Notes under the pieces: model-generated
Seen by the model: the letters and a program-made list of their open reading frames with translations, nothing else
Database searches by the model: none
What the model was told of the DNA's origin: nothing
Source: CAYFWF01 sp964346815
GTDB taxonomy: Bacteria > Acidobacteriota > Aminicenantia > Aminicenantales > Aminicenantaceae
Direction of reading: 5' to 3'
Assembly (NCBI GenBank): GCA_964346815.1
Contig: CAYFWF010000042.1
Location: 1-10,102, forward strand
Length of the DNA: 10,102 bases
Made by a program: the position numbers and the translations under genes
Shown here: piece after piece, positions 1-7,577 of the stretch
Numbering within the stretch: position 1 is the first letter of the stretch
How the letters are laid out: each line of letters opens with the position of its first letter

Positions 1-724
1 CAATAGATTCGGGCATATCATAACGGATAAAAAGAAGGAAACTCTCATCGGGGGATATATAGGGTTTCCCTTCCGGGTATGGGCTGTTGATGGTCCCGGG
101 CAAAATGACTGGCTTAGCAAATTTCCCATTTGTATATTCTGAATAAAAAAGGTCGTCACCTGTCCTGAAATACATTGTTCCATTCTTTGCCAATGAAACC
201 TGGCCCTGTCGGACTTCGGGATTATAGATAGGCGGAGGCAGCATCACAGGGTCCGACCATCCCCGTGCTGTGCGTTCAACATACCAGATATTATTCTTCG
301 GCGATGCATCCCAGGGATTTGGGCGGTCCGAAGTGAAATACAACCGGTTTCCATCCGGTGAAAAACAATGGTTCATCGTGGCGTATTTTTTTGAAAAGGG
401 CGCCATCTCGGGTTTTGTCCAGACACCGTTTAGGAGTCTGTTGACCATAATTACGCAAAAATATTTGCCTTTTTTCTTTTCCTCAGGTGTTGAGGTGGAA
501 AGTTCAAAATAGAATTCGTCTCCCCCAGGAAAGAACTCCGAATTCAATTCATATCTTTCCTTAAGGGAAATGATTCCTGGAGCAAAAATTTCGGGTGTCA
601 AGCCGGGTGGCTTCTGGCCAAGATAGGGGCCTTTGAGAACAGGGAATTTATCCTGCTGTGCATGACTAATAAATGTAAAAATAATGGACAGTAAAACTCC
701 GAGATAAATTTCTCTATGTTTCAT
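1..724 (-). CDS. Exported WD40-like (PD40/TolB-type) beta-propeller protein, C-terminus outside window
   Basis: The first 241 codons are visible; the gene continues past the left edge. Translation starts MKHREIYLGVLLSIIFTF, a typical Sec signal peptide with likely cleavage after SHA (residue 22). The start at 724 is chosen because GAGGA lies about 8 bases upstream on the minus strand. The mature region opens with KGPYLGQKPPGLTPEIFAPG, a lead-in I associate with PD40-propeller proteins of Bacteroidota and Acidobacteriota. Blade motifs of the form FSPDGxxLYFxSxRP follow at about residues 121-134 (CFSPDGNRLYFTSDRP), with weaker ones later (NGTMYFRTGDDLFYS, ISPDESFLLF). Such proteins fold as propellers in the periplasm or on the surface, and their substrates are mostly unknown. 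No catalytic residue can be assigned. The frame has no stop across the visible part, so it looks intact here. Family call is firm, exact function is not. Confidence 0.85.
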   Translation of the reverse strand, partial: MKHREIYLGVLLSIIFTFISHAQQDKFPVLKGPYLGQKPPGLTPEIFAPGIISLKERYELNSEFFPGGDEFYFELSTSTPEEKKKGKYFCVIMVNRLLNGVWTKPEMAPFSKKYATMNHCFSPDGNRLYFTSDRPNPWDASPKNNIWYVERTARGWSDPVMLPPPIYNPEVRQGQVSLAKNGTMYFRTGDDLFYSEYTNGKFAKPVILPGTINSPYPEGKPYISPDESFLLFIRYDMPESI

Positions 725-1035
725 GGTTTTCCTCGTTTACTTTAATTCATAAAAACCACTTTTATTATTGTAAACCTTCATCCCCATTTTAATCCTTATT
801 TTACTAGCAATACACAACATGCCAATATTATTGCCTGGATTTTCTAATGCCTGTTCAGCATTATATGTCCATTCACGAACAACATATGTACACCTCTGAA
901 AAGAAATAAATGGAACTCTAAATCACGAATAACCCTAATTATTTTATATAAACAGCCACATCAATCCTGTTTCCATTTAAAGCTGATTTTCTTGTATGAT
1001 ATCACAAGCATAGCTTAAAATATTCATCTTTAGAT
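725..1035. other. AT-rich intergenic region with a 61-codon open frame (minus 737-922) lacking a good start
   Basis: No recognisable gene lies here. On the minus strand one frame is open from 922 to a TAA at 737-739, ending 12 bp before the ATG of the propeller gene. Its translation (for example REWTYNAEQALENPG, then KVYNNKSGFYELK) matches no family I know, and internal ATG codons lack convincing ribosome sites. It may be the tail of a decayed upstream gene or simply leader sequence. I see no clear promoter consensus or terminator hairpin. Confidence 0.35.
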
Positions 1036-1242
1036 ATGAAAAAGTTATCATTACTTCCTGAATTGAATATCGCATTTTTTTCCTTTCTATTGAATTTCAC
1101 TTGGGAAGTGCTCCAAACTCCTTTCTATGTTGACAAAAGCACAGAAATAAACACCATCATTTGGTACCGGCTTCACTGTACGTTTGGTGATGTAGCGATA
1201 ACTAGCTGTCCTGATTCTTTCAATCGAATCAAATATTTATGA
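1036..1242 (+). pseudogene. N-terminal remnant of a small membrane protein
   Basis: The frame begins MKKLSLLPELNIAFFSFLLN, followed by FTWEVLQTPFYVDKS and LHCTFGDVAI. The opening hydrophobic helix with a W-E-x-L-Q-x-P-F-Y motif and a later C-T-x-G-D-x-x-I motif resemble, from memory, a family of multi-helix hypothetical membrane proteins of roughly 130-160 residues. After GDVAI the similarity stops: residues SCPDSFNRIKYL are not membrane-like and a stop follows at 1240-1242. No ribosome binding site is visible before the ATG. Another frame continues hydrophobic beyond the stop (FLILLAFSRE from about 1243), which would fit a frameshift, but I cannot follow the family further. I read it as a decayed gene in an AT-rich scar region. 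It could also be a chance open frame. Confidence 0.35.
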
Positions 1243-1502
1243 TTTTTGATATTACTGGCTTTTTCCCGAGAAGATTTGAAAATTCCACCGTGTCACTTTT
1301 GTGTCCCTATTCTGCACAGGACTATGCAGATAATACAGATAATTGGAAAGATGCAAAACTCGCCTATTTTACGGAACCTGTTTATTTTTCAGTAAGTTAC
1401 TGGCTTTTCATGCTTTACGGAAAAAATGGCATTCTCTTCCCGGATGATTTTATGTCCCTTGCATACCTCGTTAGCATTTCAAGTGCTCAATCAGTCCTGT
1501 TT

Positions 1503-1694
1503 TTAATCATAAAGATTATCGCCTGGACTGAATTTACTATGCTGTGATTTTATATCCTTGAATGTGACATTCACGTAATTCCTAACCATCTCAAGAGTTC
1601 TATGCCCGAGGATTTTCTGGAGGCTGAAAATATCTCCGCCGTTCATCAACCAGTTCTTAGCAAACGTATGACGAAAAGAGTTCCTAAATGCCTC
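1503..1694 (-). pseudogene. Tyrosine recombinase/integrase, C-terminal 63 codons only
   Basis: The minus strand reads EAFRNSFRHTFAKNWLMNGG, then DIFSLQKILGHRTLEMVRNY and a short tail to a TAA at 1503-1505. This is the catalytic end of the phage-integrase/XerC-XerD family: the FRHTFA box carrying the second arginine (residue 8 of the fragment), the LGH box (His31) and the tyrosine nucleophile (Tyr40), correctly spaced. The usual His three residues before that Arg is Asn here. An in-frame TAG at 1695-1697 cuts the frame immediately upstream, and the core-binding domain and first catalytic Arg are missing. A full protein would be about 300-400 residues, so this is a dead remnant. It directly abuts a dispersed repeat and lies about 75 bp from a tRNA 3'-half, the usual arrangement at the end of an integrative element. 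Confidence 0.85.
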
Positions 1695-1731
1695 CTATAT
1701 GGGGGGCTAATGAACGGGTTATGGGCCCTTT
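1687..1731. repeat. 45-bp dispersed repeat, copy 1
   Basis: This stretch runs from AATGCCTCCTATATGGGGGG to ATGGGCCCTTT. It recurs in the same orientation at 7777-7820 with four substitutions and one single-base gap (about 40 of 45 positions identical). The gap and the substitutions would break any reading frame, so it is probably not coding. This copy overlaps the broken 5' edge of the integrase fragment and supplies the TAG that ends its open frame. It may be a mobile-element end or a small non-autonomous repeat. Confidence 0.7.
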
Positions 1732-1767
1732 AGGAGTGGATTTTTGTGTAAGTAATTGAAAATGAAG

Positions 1768-1808
1768 TGGTAGGGAGGGATTTGGACCAGCGACCTCCGG
1801 GTTAAAAG
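1768..1808 (-). other. 3' half of a tRNA-Lys(UUU)-like sequence; candidate attachment-site scar
   Basis: On the minus strand the sequence shows an anticodon loop CTTTTAA (anticodon UUU), CCCGG as the 3' anticodon stem, AGGTC as a variable loop, GCTGG plus a T-loop TCCAAAT, and an ACCA end at 1771-1768. Two things are wrong for a working tRNA. The 5' half is absent: bases beyond 1808 do not pair with CCCGG. Only eight bases separate the T-loop from ACCA where twelve are expected. Integrases of the tyrosine family commonly recombine into tRNA 3' ends and leave such half-copies, and an integrase remnant lies next to it. The tRNA resemblance is visible; the att-site role is inferred. Confidence 0.55.
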
Positions 1809-1887
1809 GACAATGGAGTTTAAAAAATTACTTCAATACTTCCAGAGGAACCAGCATAAGCATAGAGCAATTGAAAATACAGTGGAT

Positions 1888-2157
1888 TTATACCCACCGC
1901 TCGGCCATTTCCATTGCTTCAGGACTCAGTTTCCTAACGGCAATCGCCCTGTTAAAGGCTTCTTTGATAGCCTCTTCATCTTGTTCTTGAACCCAGATTA
2001 AAACCAGACTAACATTCCCTGTTTCCAGAGCTTTCTTTGCGGCTTTAACAACGGGTCCGTCCATTCCATCACAGTGTGCGCTAACAGAAGAAGGCAGCAG
2101 AAGAAAAAAACCGGCCAAACTAATTGCAAAAACCTTCATGATAGTTTTAGTCTTCAT
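1888..2157 (-). pseudogene. DUF6448-like exported protein, truncated after 89 residues
   Basis: The frame encodes a signal peptide (MKTKTIMKVFAISLAGFFLL) with likely cleavage after SVSA (residue 27), so the mature protein would begin HCDGMDGPVVKAAKKALETG. It continues with LVLIWVQEQDEEAIKEAF and AVRKLSPEA. These HCDxMDGPVV and VRKLSPEA motifs are those I associate with DUF6448, whose members I recall as about 200 residues; function unknown. Here the protein stops at EMAERWV, before the usual second half. A different frame stays open from there to 1820 (reading LYFQLLYAYAG), possibly a shifted remainder, and the tRNA-like scar begins just beyond at 1808. Start choice is supported by GGGAGGG about 8 bases upstream. 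It follows the DPP-IV pseudogene by 12 bp, suggesting a former operon. Family call is fairly firm, loss of function is likely. Confidence 0.65.
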
Positions 2158-2169
2158 GACTTTCCCTCC

Positions 2170-2929
2170 CTAATAAAGATCATTATTAACTCCATTTCTA
2201 GTTTTCGGAACAAACCCGACCCACTCCATACGAGCGATATAGTATTCACAGGAATTTCCTCCTGACGGATCAAACCAGAGGGGCTCTCCGCCTCTAGAAT
2301 CGACCACACCGATCCGACAGGCCGAATTTGTCGTTCCCACCTTGGCATGCCTGAAAGTGATGATTCGTGGATACTGGGAATACGTGTTGTTGAGCACACG
2401 GAATTCTCCGACTCTGCTACTGTCGAAGTTCCAGTAGGCGATGTACCGACCATCAGGGCTCCAGCGGAATCCATCTCGGACGTCGAACTCCTCTTCGTAC
2501 ACCCAATCTGAAGTTCCGTTGATGATGACTTCCGACGCCAAACTCTCTTGCTGTTGGGAAGATTAGCAGTTTTTTCATGTTCTGCGACCATGAGTATTCC
2601 TCAATAGCCAAAGGCTGCGAACTACCTTCAGGAACAAGATGAGCAGCCAGGACAAGAACCTCCCGTTGACCGGTTGCCGGATCGTATTTCGCGATATCCC
2701 TGCCTTTATTCTCTGCTTCGAAAGGCTCGAGAGTCATATATCCAGATCCGTCATCCAACCGCTGAATCCGCTCGAACCGTCCAGAGGAAAATTCCCGTTC
2801 CAGAAAGATTCGATCCAAGGTTAATAGAGTACGGTCTTCCTTATTCTCTTCTAAATATATCCCTGAACAGACGAGGATAATGAAAACGGCCAATGCCGCA
2901 AGCGGGAAGTGCAATGTTAGCTTCTTCAT
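2170..2929 (-). pseudogene. Dipeptidyl-peptidase IV family protein, propeller domain only, frameshifted and deleted
   Basis: From an ATG at 2927-2929 preceded by GGGAGGG, the first frame gives a membrane anchor or signal (MKKLTLHFPLAALAVFIILV), then LTLDRIFLEREFSSGRFERI, DGSGYMTLEPFE and YSWSQNMKKLLIF, all typical of the DPP-IV N-terminal region. At about 2560 a one-base loss shifts the frame: NSKRVWRRK, the expected next motif, is in another frame. Immediately after it, about 2540, the sequence jumps to INGTSDWVYEEEFDVRDGFR, skipping what in the family is roughly 80-90 residues. Propeller motifs SPDGRYIAYWNFDSS, TNSACRIGVV and YIARMEW follow, then a stop at 2170. The whole alpha/beta-hydrolase domain with the Ser-Asp-His triad (about 300-400 residues) is missing, so no peptidase activity is possible. 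Deletion sizes are estimated from family memory. Confidence 0.85.
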
Positions 2930-3028
2930 TTTTCCCTCCCGATGAGGATCCTTGTCATAACTCAGATCTTTCTGCTTCAAACACAACCCTGACAGGTTGT
3001 CAAAAAGTCAAATGTGTCTGGAATCATT

Positions 3029-3057
3029 TTCATATCCGTGATAGAGAAAATAGTCAA
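3029..3057 (-). promoter_or_regulatory. Sigma70-like promoter for the DPP-IV/DUF6448 genes
   Basis: On the minus strand TTGACT (3057-3052) is followed after exactly 17 bases by TATGAA (3034-3029), five and four matches to the -35 and -10 consensus. Transcription would start near 3022, giving about 93 bases of leader before the DPP-IV ATG at 2929. A short inverted repeat TGACA-GGT-TGTCA lies in the leader at about 2990-3002. Sequence match only. Confidence 0.45.
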
Positions 3058-3181
3058 GACGTTGGAATTCCTCCCCAAGTGATATAGATATTTCATTTCG
3101 TCTAGTTTTTCGATAAGATAAAAAGAACTCGATTGAGTACAAATAGAAGGCTAAAAAAATCGAAAAGGAGGGATTCAACGA

Positions 3182-4543
3182 ATGCAAAAAAAACAATTCC
3201 TACTCATAAGGATACTCGCAATCCTATTCCTTTTGGTGCCCTTCTGGACTGAAAACCTTAAGGCTGGACAGAAGATTGTCAAGATGGAATCCCGCACATT
3301 TCCTAACCCGATAGTCTGGGATTCCAACTACACGGCATTGTTGGCTGCCTCGGACGGACGTGTTTATGTTGGCCTTAACCAACACGATGCAGGAGCATCA
3401 GTAGCTGTGTACGATCCCGAGACAGATACCATGAAGCTTCTGGGAGATATGAACCGGATCGCTGGTCAAGAAAACCTCCCGATTGAACCACAGGCCAAGG
3501 TCCATACTCAGATTTGCGAAGGCCAGGACGGCAAGATCTATTTCGGCACACATTTATCGGGCTTCTATGGTTTTGCCAAGTTCACAAGCAGTGAGGCCTA
3601 TCCCGGTGGTCATTGGATGGTCTACGATCCAGCCAAAGATACAGTCACAGACCTAGGCATTGCTCTCAAGGGAAATGGATTGTTAACTATGACCATAGAT
3701 CCCAAACGAGATAGGCTGTATGCCCTTACCTACCCCCAGGCCCACTTTCTGATTTATGATATCAAAACTAAAAAAACAACGGATATGGGGCGGGTTCAAA
3801 ACTGGGACGCTATAAGCCGCACCTTAGCCGTGGATGATTTGGGACGGGTCTACGGATGTTGGGGCCAGGGAAAAATCTGGCGTTATGATCCGGAAAAGAA
3901 TGCGATCGAAAACCTTCATGTCCAGCTTCCCCAGCGGGAGAAGGGCGTTCCCACCCACCGTGCATATTGGGAAACCGAACAGACCTTCACTGCCGTTGCT
4001 CACTCTCCCGATCGCAAGTTAATCTATTTTCTGGAGACAGGAAGTTCTTATCTGGTCGAATACGATCCCCATAAAGGCCCAGAAGGCAAGATGCGGCTTC
4101 TTGACCAGATCTGTGCCGACCGATACAAGGGCAAACGGGATGTCCCCTATGCCATGATTTCTTTCTGCCGGGGTCCGGACAATATTATCTACTATGCCTG
4201 CAATTCAGCCACTGCCGACGAAGAAGGAAGCCCATATTGGGGTGGAGGTATGTCGGCAGCCCTGGTCACTTTTGACCTAAACTCTGGAGAGCGGGAAGAC
4301 ATGGGACTCATCCGGGTAGAGGATGACCTGGTGGCTGTGCATCCCAACGCCGCAAGTGCAGCAGCCGACGGCACCATTTATTTCGTGGCTCATGTTCTCG
4401 AACCCAAAGGTAAAGGTCGTGAGATTTCTGGGATTCCGGCTGACCTTGTTCTGGAGCAGGAGCCTGACCATAAAAAGCAATTCCATGAAGGCTTGAGTTT
4501 TACGCTGCGACTTCTGATCTTTCGTCCAGAAGATGACAATTAA
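3182..4543 (+). CDS. Exported beta-propeller protein, first gene of a paralogous pair
   Basis: This 453-residue protein starts with a Sec signal (MQKKQFLLIRILAILFLLVP), probably cut after LKA at about residue 28. The start is supported by AAGGAGGG about 9 bases upstream. The mature part consists of propeller-type repeats: SDGRVYVGLN near residue 58 with VAVYDPETDTMKLLG near 75, DGKIYFGT near 116, YPGGHWMVYDPAKDTVTDLG at 140-159, RDRLYALTYP near 177, and GRVYGCWGQGKIWRYDPEKN near 221-240. Further blades include IIYYACN and GTIYFVAHV. Each blade ends in a YDPxxxxxxxLG-type strand, as in SMP-30, NHL or quinoprotein-like propellers. I see no catalytic motif that fixes a reaction, so ligand binding, lactonase-like or lyase-like roles remain open. 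The downstream gene encodes a clear paralogue 12 bp away. Promoter is not obvious. Intact, normal length. Confidence 0.85.
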   Translation: MQKKQFLLIRILAILFLLVPFWTENLKAGQKIVKMESRTFPNPIVWDSNYTALLAASDGRVYVGLNQHDAGASVAVYDPETDTMKLLGDMNRIAGQENLPIEPQAKVHTQICEGQDGKIYFGTHLSGFYGFAKFTSSEAYPGGHWMVYDPAKDTVTDLGIALKGNGLLTMTIDPKRDRLYALTYPQAHFLIYDIKTKKTTDMGRVQNWDAISRTLAVDDLGRVYGCWGQGKIWRYDPEKNAIENLHVQLPQREKGVPTHRAYWETEQTFTAVAHSPDRKLIYFLETGSSYLVEYDPHKGPEGKMRLLDQICADRYKGKRDVPYAMISFCRGPDNIIYYACNSATADEEGSPYWGGGMSAALVTFDLNSGEREDMGLIRVEDDLVAVHPNAASAAADGTIYFVAHVLEPKGKGREISGIPADLVLEQEPDHKKQFHEGLSFTLRLLIFRPEDDN

Positions 4544-4555
4544 GGAGGGACAGCC

Positions 4556-5818
4556 ATGGCGAAAAAAATGATAATTGCATTGACCCTGTTGGTGACAAGT
4601 GTGTTTTTATTGACTGGCCCACTCCAAAATATCCTTCACAGCCAGCAGACTAGTACCTTCACACTCAATCCGCTCCGGCTCGACCTCAGGATCCTTGGCC
4701 ATCCTCCTCTGGATGTGATCCCACCAGATGAATCCGCGATTACCTCGCTTGTGATAGGAGCTGACGGATGTCTCTACGGCGGAACTTCCGGGAAGCGAGC
4801 ACATCTTTTCGTTCTCGATCCAGCTTGGGATCATGTTTTCCCCTTGGGGTACCTTCCAGGAGAGGTGAGCATTCACCACAGCCTCGTTGCTGCTCCTGAT
4901 GGTTCCATCTTTATCGGAACATCTCTTTCCAATCTGGGCCGAATAGACGAGAGAGGCCGGGACATTCTGGCCCGATACAAGGACTATCCCGGCGGCCACA
5001 TTTATAAATTTGACCCAAAAAAGGAACTAGAAAGCCGCAAAAGGATGCAGAGACCCGACATTGACCGTCCGCTTCCATTCGTAACCGACCTGGGAATAGC
5101 TGTTTCTGGCGAAGGGATAGCCTGTTTGACAATGGGTGAAGGCGAACTCTACGGTGTCACATTCCCCAACGGACATTTCTTCGCCACAGAGCTTAAAACC
5201 GGCAAGACCAAAGATATAGGTAAAATCTGTGGCCCGCCGGTCAATGAAGAGCCTTTCCGCAGCATTCCCCGTTGTCTGTTGATCGACACCAAAGGACGAG
5301 TCTGGGGGGCTGGCGATTACGGAGCTCTGTTTCATTATATCCCAGGAAGTCAAAAGATCGTCCATCACCCCGAGCTGCGCCTGCCAAGTGAGCTGGGGCG
5401 AGAGTTTAAGACCATCATCGATGCTATGGTTCTTGGCCCTGATGGGCTCATATATGGAGGGACATCTGATGGATTCATCTTTTGTTTCGACCCAGAAGCG
5501 GTGAAGATCACGAACTTAGGTAAACCTATCTGGCAATACCGCATCCGCGGATTGGCTTTCAGTCAGGATGGCGATCTCTACGGCATGGGCGGAGAGCCGG
5601 GAGGGGCGGTGCGCCTTTTTGTCTACCGCACGACCGAGGGCCATTATGAAAACCTAGGTTTGTTAGATGTTAATCGCGCTCCTTATTATGCCTGGTTGGC
5701 CTATGAGGCCGACTCCATGGTTACAGGAAACGACGGCACGATCTTTATAGGAGAGACTGGACGAATATCCCATCTCTATATTCTCTATCCTTGGAAAAAA
5801 ATCAAAGGGAAATACTAA
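4556..5818 (+). CDS. Exported beta-propeller protein, second gene of the paralogous pair
   Basis: A 420-residue protein with signal sequence MAKKMIIALTLLVTSVFLLT and probable cleavage around residue 30. The start sits 12 bp after the previous stop with AAGGAGGG about 8 bases upstream, so the two genes are surely co-transcribed. Blade motifs are DGCLYGGTSGKRAHLFVLDP (70-89), DGSIFIGT (115-122), YPGGHIYKFDP (144-154), TDLGIAVSGEGI, GELYGVTFPNGHFF, KGRVWGAGDYG, DGLIYGGTSDGFIFCFDPEA and DGTIFIGETG near the end. It matches the preceding protein in order (YPGGH, TDLGIA, LY-x-x-T-[YF]-P, GRV[YW]G), showing tandem duplication and divergence. No enzyme motif is evident. Both copies are intact, unlike several neighbouring genes, which suggests they are under selection. 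They may form a heteromer or act on related ligands; this is inference. Confidence 0.85.
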   Translation: MAKKMIIALTLLVTSVFLLTGPLQNILHSQQTSTFTLNPLRLDLRILGHPPLDVIPPDESAITSLVIGADGCLYGGTSGKRAHLFVLDPAWDHVFPLGYLPGEVSIHHSLVAAPDGSIFIGTSLSNLGRIDERGRDILARYKDYPGGHIYKFDPKKELESRKRMQRPDIDRPLPFVTDLGIAVSGEGIACLTMGEGELYGVTFPNGHFFATELKTGKTKDIGKICGPPVNEEPFRSIPRCLLIDTKGRVWGAGDYGALFHYIPGSQKIVHHPELRLPSELGREFKTIIDAMVLGPDGLIYGGTSDGFIFCFDPEAVKITNLGKPIWQYRIRGLAFSQDGDLYGMGGEPGGAVRLFVYRTTEGHYENLGLLDVNRAPYYAWLAYEADSMVTGNDGTIFIGETGRISHLYILYPWKKIKGKY

Positions 5819-5998
5819 GATATATTATGGCGATAGGTGATTTTAAGGCATCATATAGTGTACGTCGTCAAATGATTTCGGACAATCCGTTCTATCTCCT
5901 AAGCTACAGATTTGTGTACTTATCTGCCCCCCCACATGGAGAAAAGAGGAATTAGCCGGGATTTTCCCTCCCAAGAATGTGGCTGGTATGGTCTCAGG

Positions 5999-7552
5999 CT
6001 ATCGATTGGCGTCGGGCTTGTCATTGAGAATCGGATAGGCCCAACGATATAAGGGATCCTCTGTTTCTTTCATCCAGGTAAGGAGAGTCTTTTTTGCCCA
6101 TGCGAGCTTATCTTTGTCGGCACTTGTAATAATGTTTTTTGTCTCCCATGGGTCTATTTCTAAGTCATAAAGCTCATCTCGTGATGTGGGATTGAAAATA
6201 TATTTAAATTCTGGCGTCCGGACCATTCGTTGCCAGAAGACCTGCTGGTGGCCGTGATGTTCTGTGATGATGTAGTTATTCCGGATGGAATCGCTCTGTC
6301 CTGTGAGGATCGGCAGGCACGAAGTGCCGTCCATCTCATGAACGGGAAAACCTGCGATTTCCAGTATTGTCGGAGCGAGATCGTTCAGGGTCACGAAAGC
6401 CGTGGAGACGCCGGATTTGAAGGAAGGATGCGAGATGATCAGGGGGATTCGCGTGATGCAGTCGTACATGCCGAATCCCTTATCCCAGTAGCGGTAGGAT
6501 CCCACGGCGCTGCCATGGTCCGCCGTGAAGATGATGAGAGTCTCCTCCAAGGCACCCGTGTCTTTGAGCTCTTTCAGAATGCGCCCGCATTCCTCGTCGA
6601 TGAGAGTGATGTATCCGTAATATTCTCCGATCATGTCACCAAGATCCGCCTCATTGAACCAGCCCGTACGCCAATATTCCCCGTATCGAGTGATGACTCC
6701 GGGCTTGTCTGACAGGTCGCAGTTCCAATTCGGCCAAGGTTTGATGTCAAATCCCCGATACATCTCGAGATATGTCTTCGGGATGTTATAGGGGGCATGA
6801 GGACCCCAGAAGTTACATCCGATAAAAAACGGTCTGGGGCTTTTCGTATACCTGCGGATGACATCTATTGTCTGGTTTGCAAGGTAGGCTGGTATAGAAG
6901 CCGACTGAGGACCTTCCTGCAAACCCGAATAGTTTCGGTACCCAGTCGGATCCTGGCGCTCCCAAAGTAGGTTGAAACCGCTGACACCCTGCTGATTCAG
7001 GTAGTCGACATAGTGGGGATGCTTCGCAGGATAACCGTATCCGGAGTAGTAGACCGGTCTGGGATCATAACCGTGGTGTTGTGGTTTGTGCCGCTCACCG
7101 CCGATGTGCCACTTGCCTACATGGGCACAGTTCCAGCCCTTAGCTTTGAGTGTTTCGCTGAAAAAACGTACATCTGGCGTCGGATCATCCCTGCCACCCC
7201 TATCCCGGCTTTCGCCTGTGTTGAACAAGAGCCGGTGATTGTGCGGCCATAGTCCCGTCTGGAAAGAGGTTCTCGCAGGAGTGCAGACCGGTGCGGGAGT
7301 GTGGGCATTTGTGAACCTGATGCCTTGACGGGCAAGCTTATCCAGGTTGGGGGTCTTGACCGTCTCGTTACCGTAGCAACCGAGGCAGTCAAAGCGTTGC
7401 TGGTCCACAAAGAGAACAAGTATATTTTTAATATCATTCAGTTGATTCGAATGCTTCCTGATGGATGCTTTTTCAGAAGTCACGCTGGTTCCTGAAAAGA
7501 AGGCAATCGCTCCGGCTGTATTCGCAAGTTTGAGGAATCCCCTGCGTTTCAT
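5999..7552 (-). CDS. Type I (formylglycine-dependent) sulfatase, Tat-exported
   Basis: A 517-residue arylsulfatase-superfamily hydrolase that would cleave sulfate esters or sulfamates in the periplasm or outside the cell. The N-terminus MKRRGFLKLANTAGAIAFF carries the Tat motif RRGFLK. The core motifs are all present. Metal ligand Asp50 is in ILVLFVDQQRFDCLGCYG, and Cys90 in the CTPAR signature (90-94) would be converted to formylglycine. Lys147/His149 lie in HVGKWHIGG, His252 in GPHAPY, Asp345/His346 in TADHGS, and Lys358 in DKGF. Length fits the family. The second metal-site Asp of the common DD pair is Gln51, as in choline-sulfatase and sulfamidase-like branches. The start is supported by AAGGAG 9 bases upstream. 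No maturase (FGE or anSME) is in the window. Substrate cannot be read from sequence; a glycan or choline-type sulfate is possible. The gene is monocistronic and convergent with the propeller operon. Confidence 0.93.
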   Translation of the reverse strand: MKRRGFLKLANTAGAIAFFSGTSVTSEKASIRKHSNQLNDIKNILVLFVDQQRFDCLGCYGNETVKTPNLDKLARQGIRFTNAHTPAPVCTPARTSFQTGLWPHNHRLLFNTGESRDRGGRDDPTPDVRFFSETLKAKGWNCAHVGKWHIGGERHKPQHHGYDPRPVYYSGYGYPAKHPHYVDYLNQQGVSGFNLLWERQDPTGYRNYSGLQEGPQSASIPAYLANQTIDVIRRYTKSPRPFFIGCNFWGPHAPYNIPKTYLEMYRGFDIKPWPNWNCDLSDKPGVITRYGEYWRTGWFNEADLGDMIGEYYGYITLIDEECGRILKELKDTGALEETLIIFTADHGSAVGSYRYWDKGFGMYDCITRIPLIISHPSFKSGVSTAFVTLNDLAPTILEIAGFPVHEMDGTSCLPILTGQSDSIRNNYIITEHHGHQQVFWQRMVRTPEFKYIFNPTSRDELYDLEIDPWETKNIITSADKDKLAWAKKTLLTWMKETEDPLYRWAYPILNDKPDANR

Positions 7553-7577
7553 GTTTCACTCCTTATCAAGCGGAGAA

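Noticed and set aside
1239..1547. Open frame of 102 codons, plus strand
   Set aside because: No family recognised, no ribosome site, and its end overlaps the better-supported integrase tail on the other strand. Probably chance in AT-rich DNA.
2154..2591. 145-codon minus-strand frame across the DPP-IV pseudogene
   Set aside because: Only the short NSKRVWRRK piece is authentic, being the shifted continuation of DPP-IV; the rest is an out-of-frame shadow.
5819..5998. Possible bidirectional terminator between the convergent propeller and sulfatase genes
   Set aside because: Only weak 4-base stems (for example GGGA/TCCC on the minus strand near 5960-5975) without a T-run; not enough to call.
6230..6712. 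160-codon plus-strand frame inside the sulfatase
   Set aside because: Antisense shadow of a strongly supported sulfatase with all catalytic motifs; no ribosome site.
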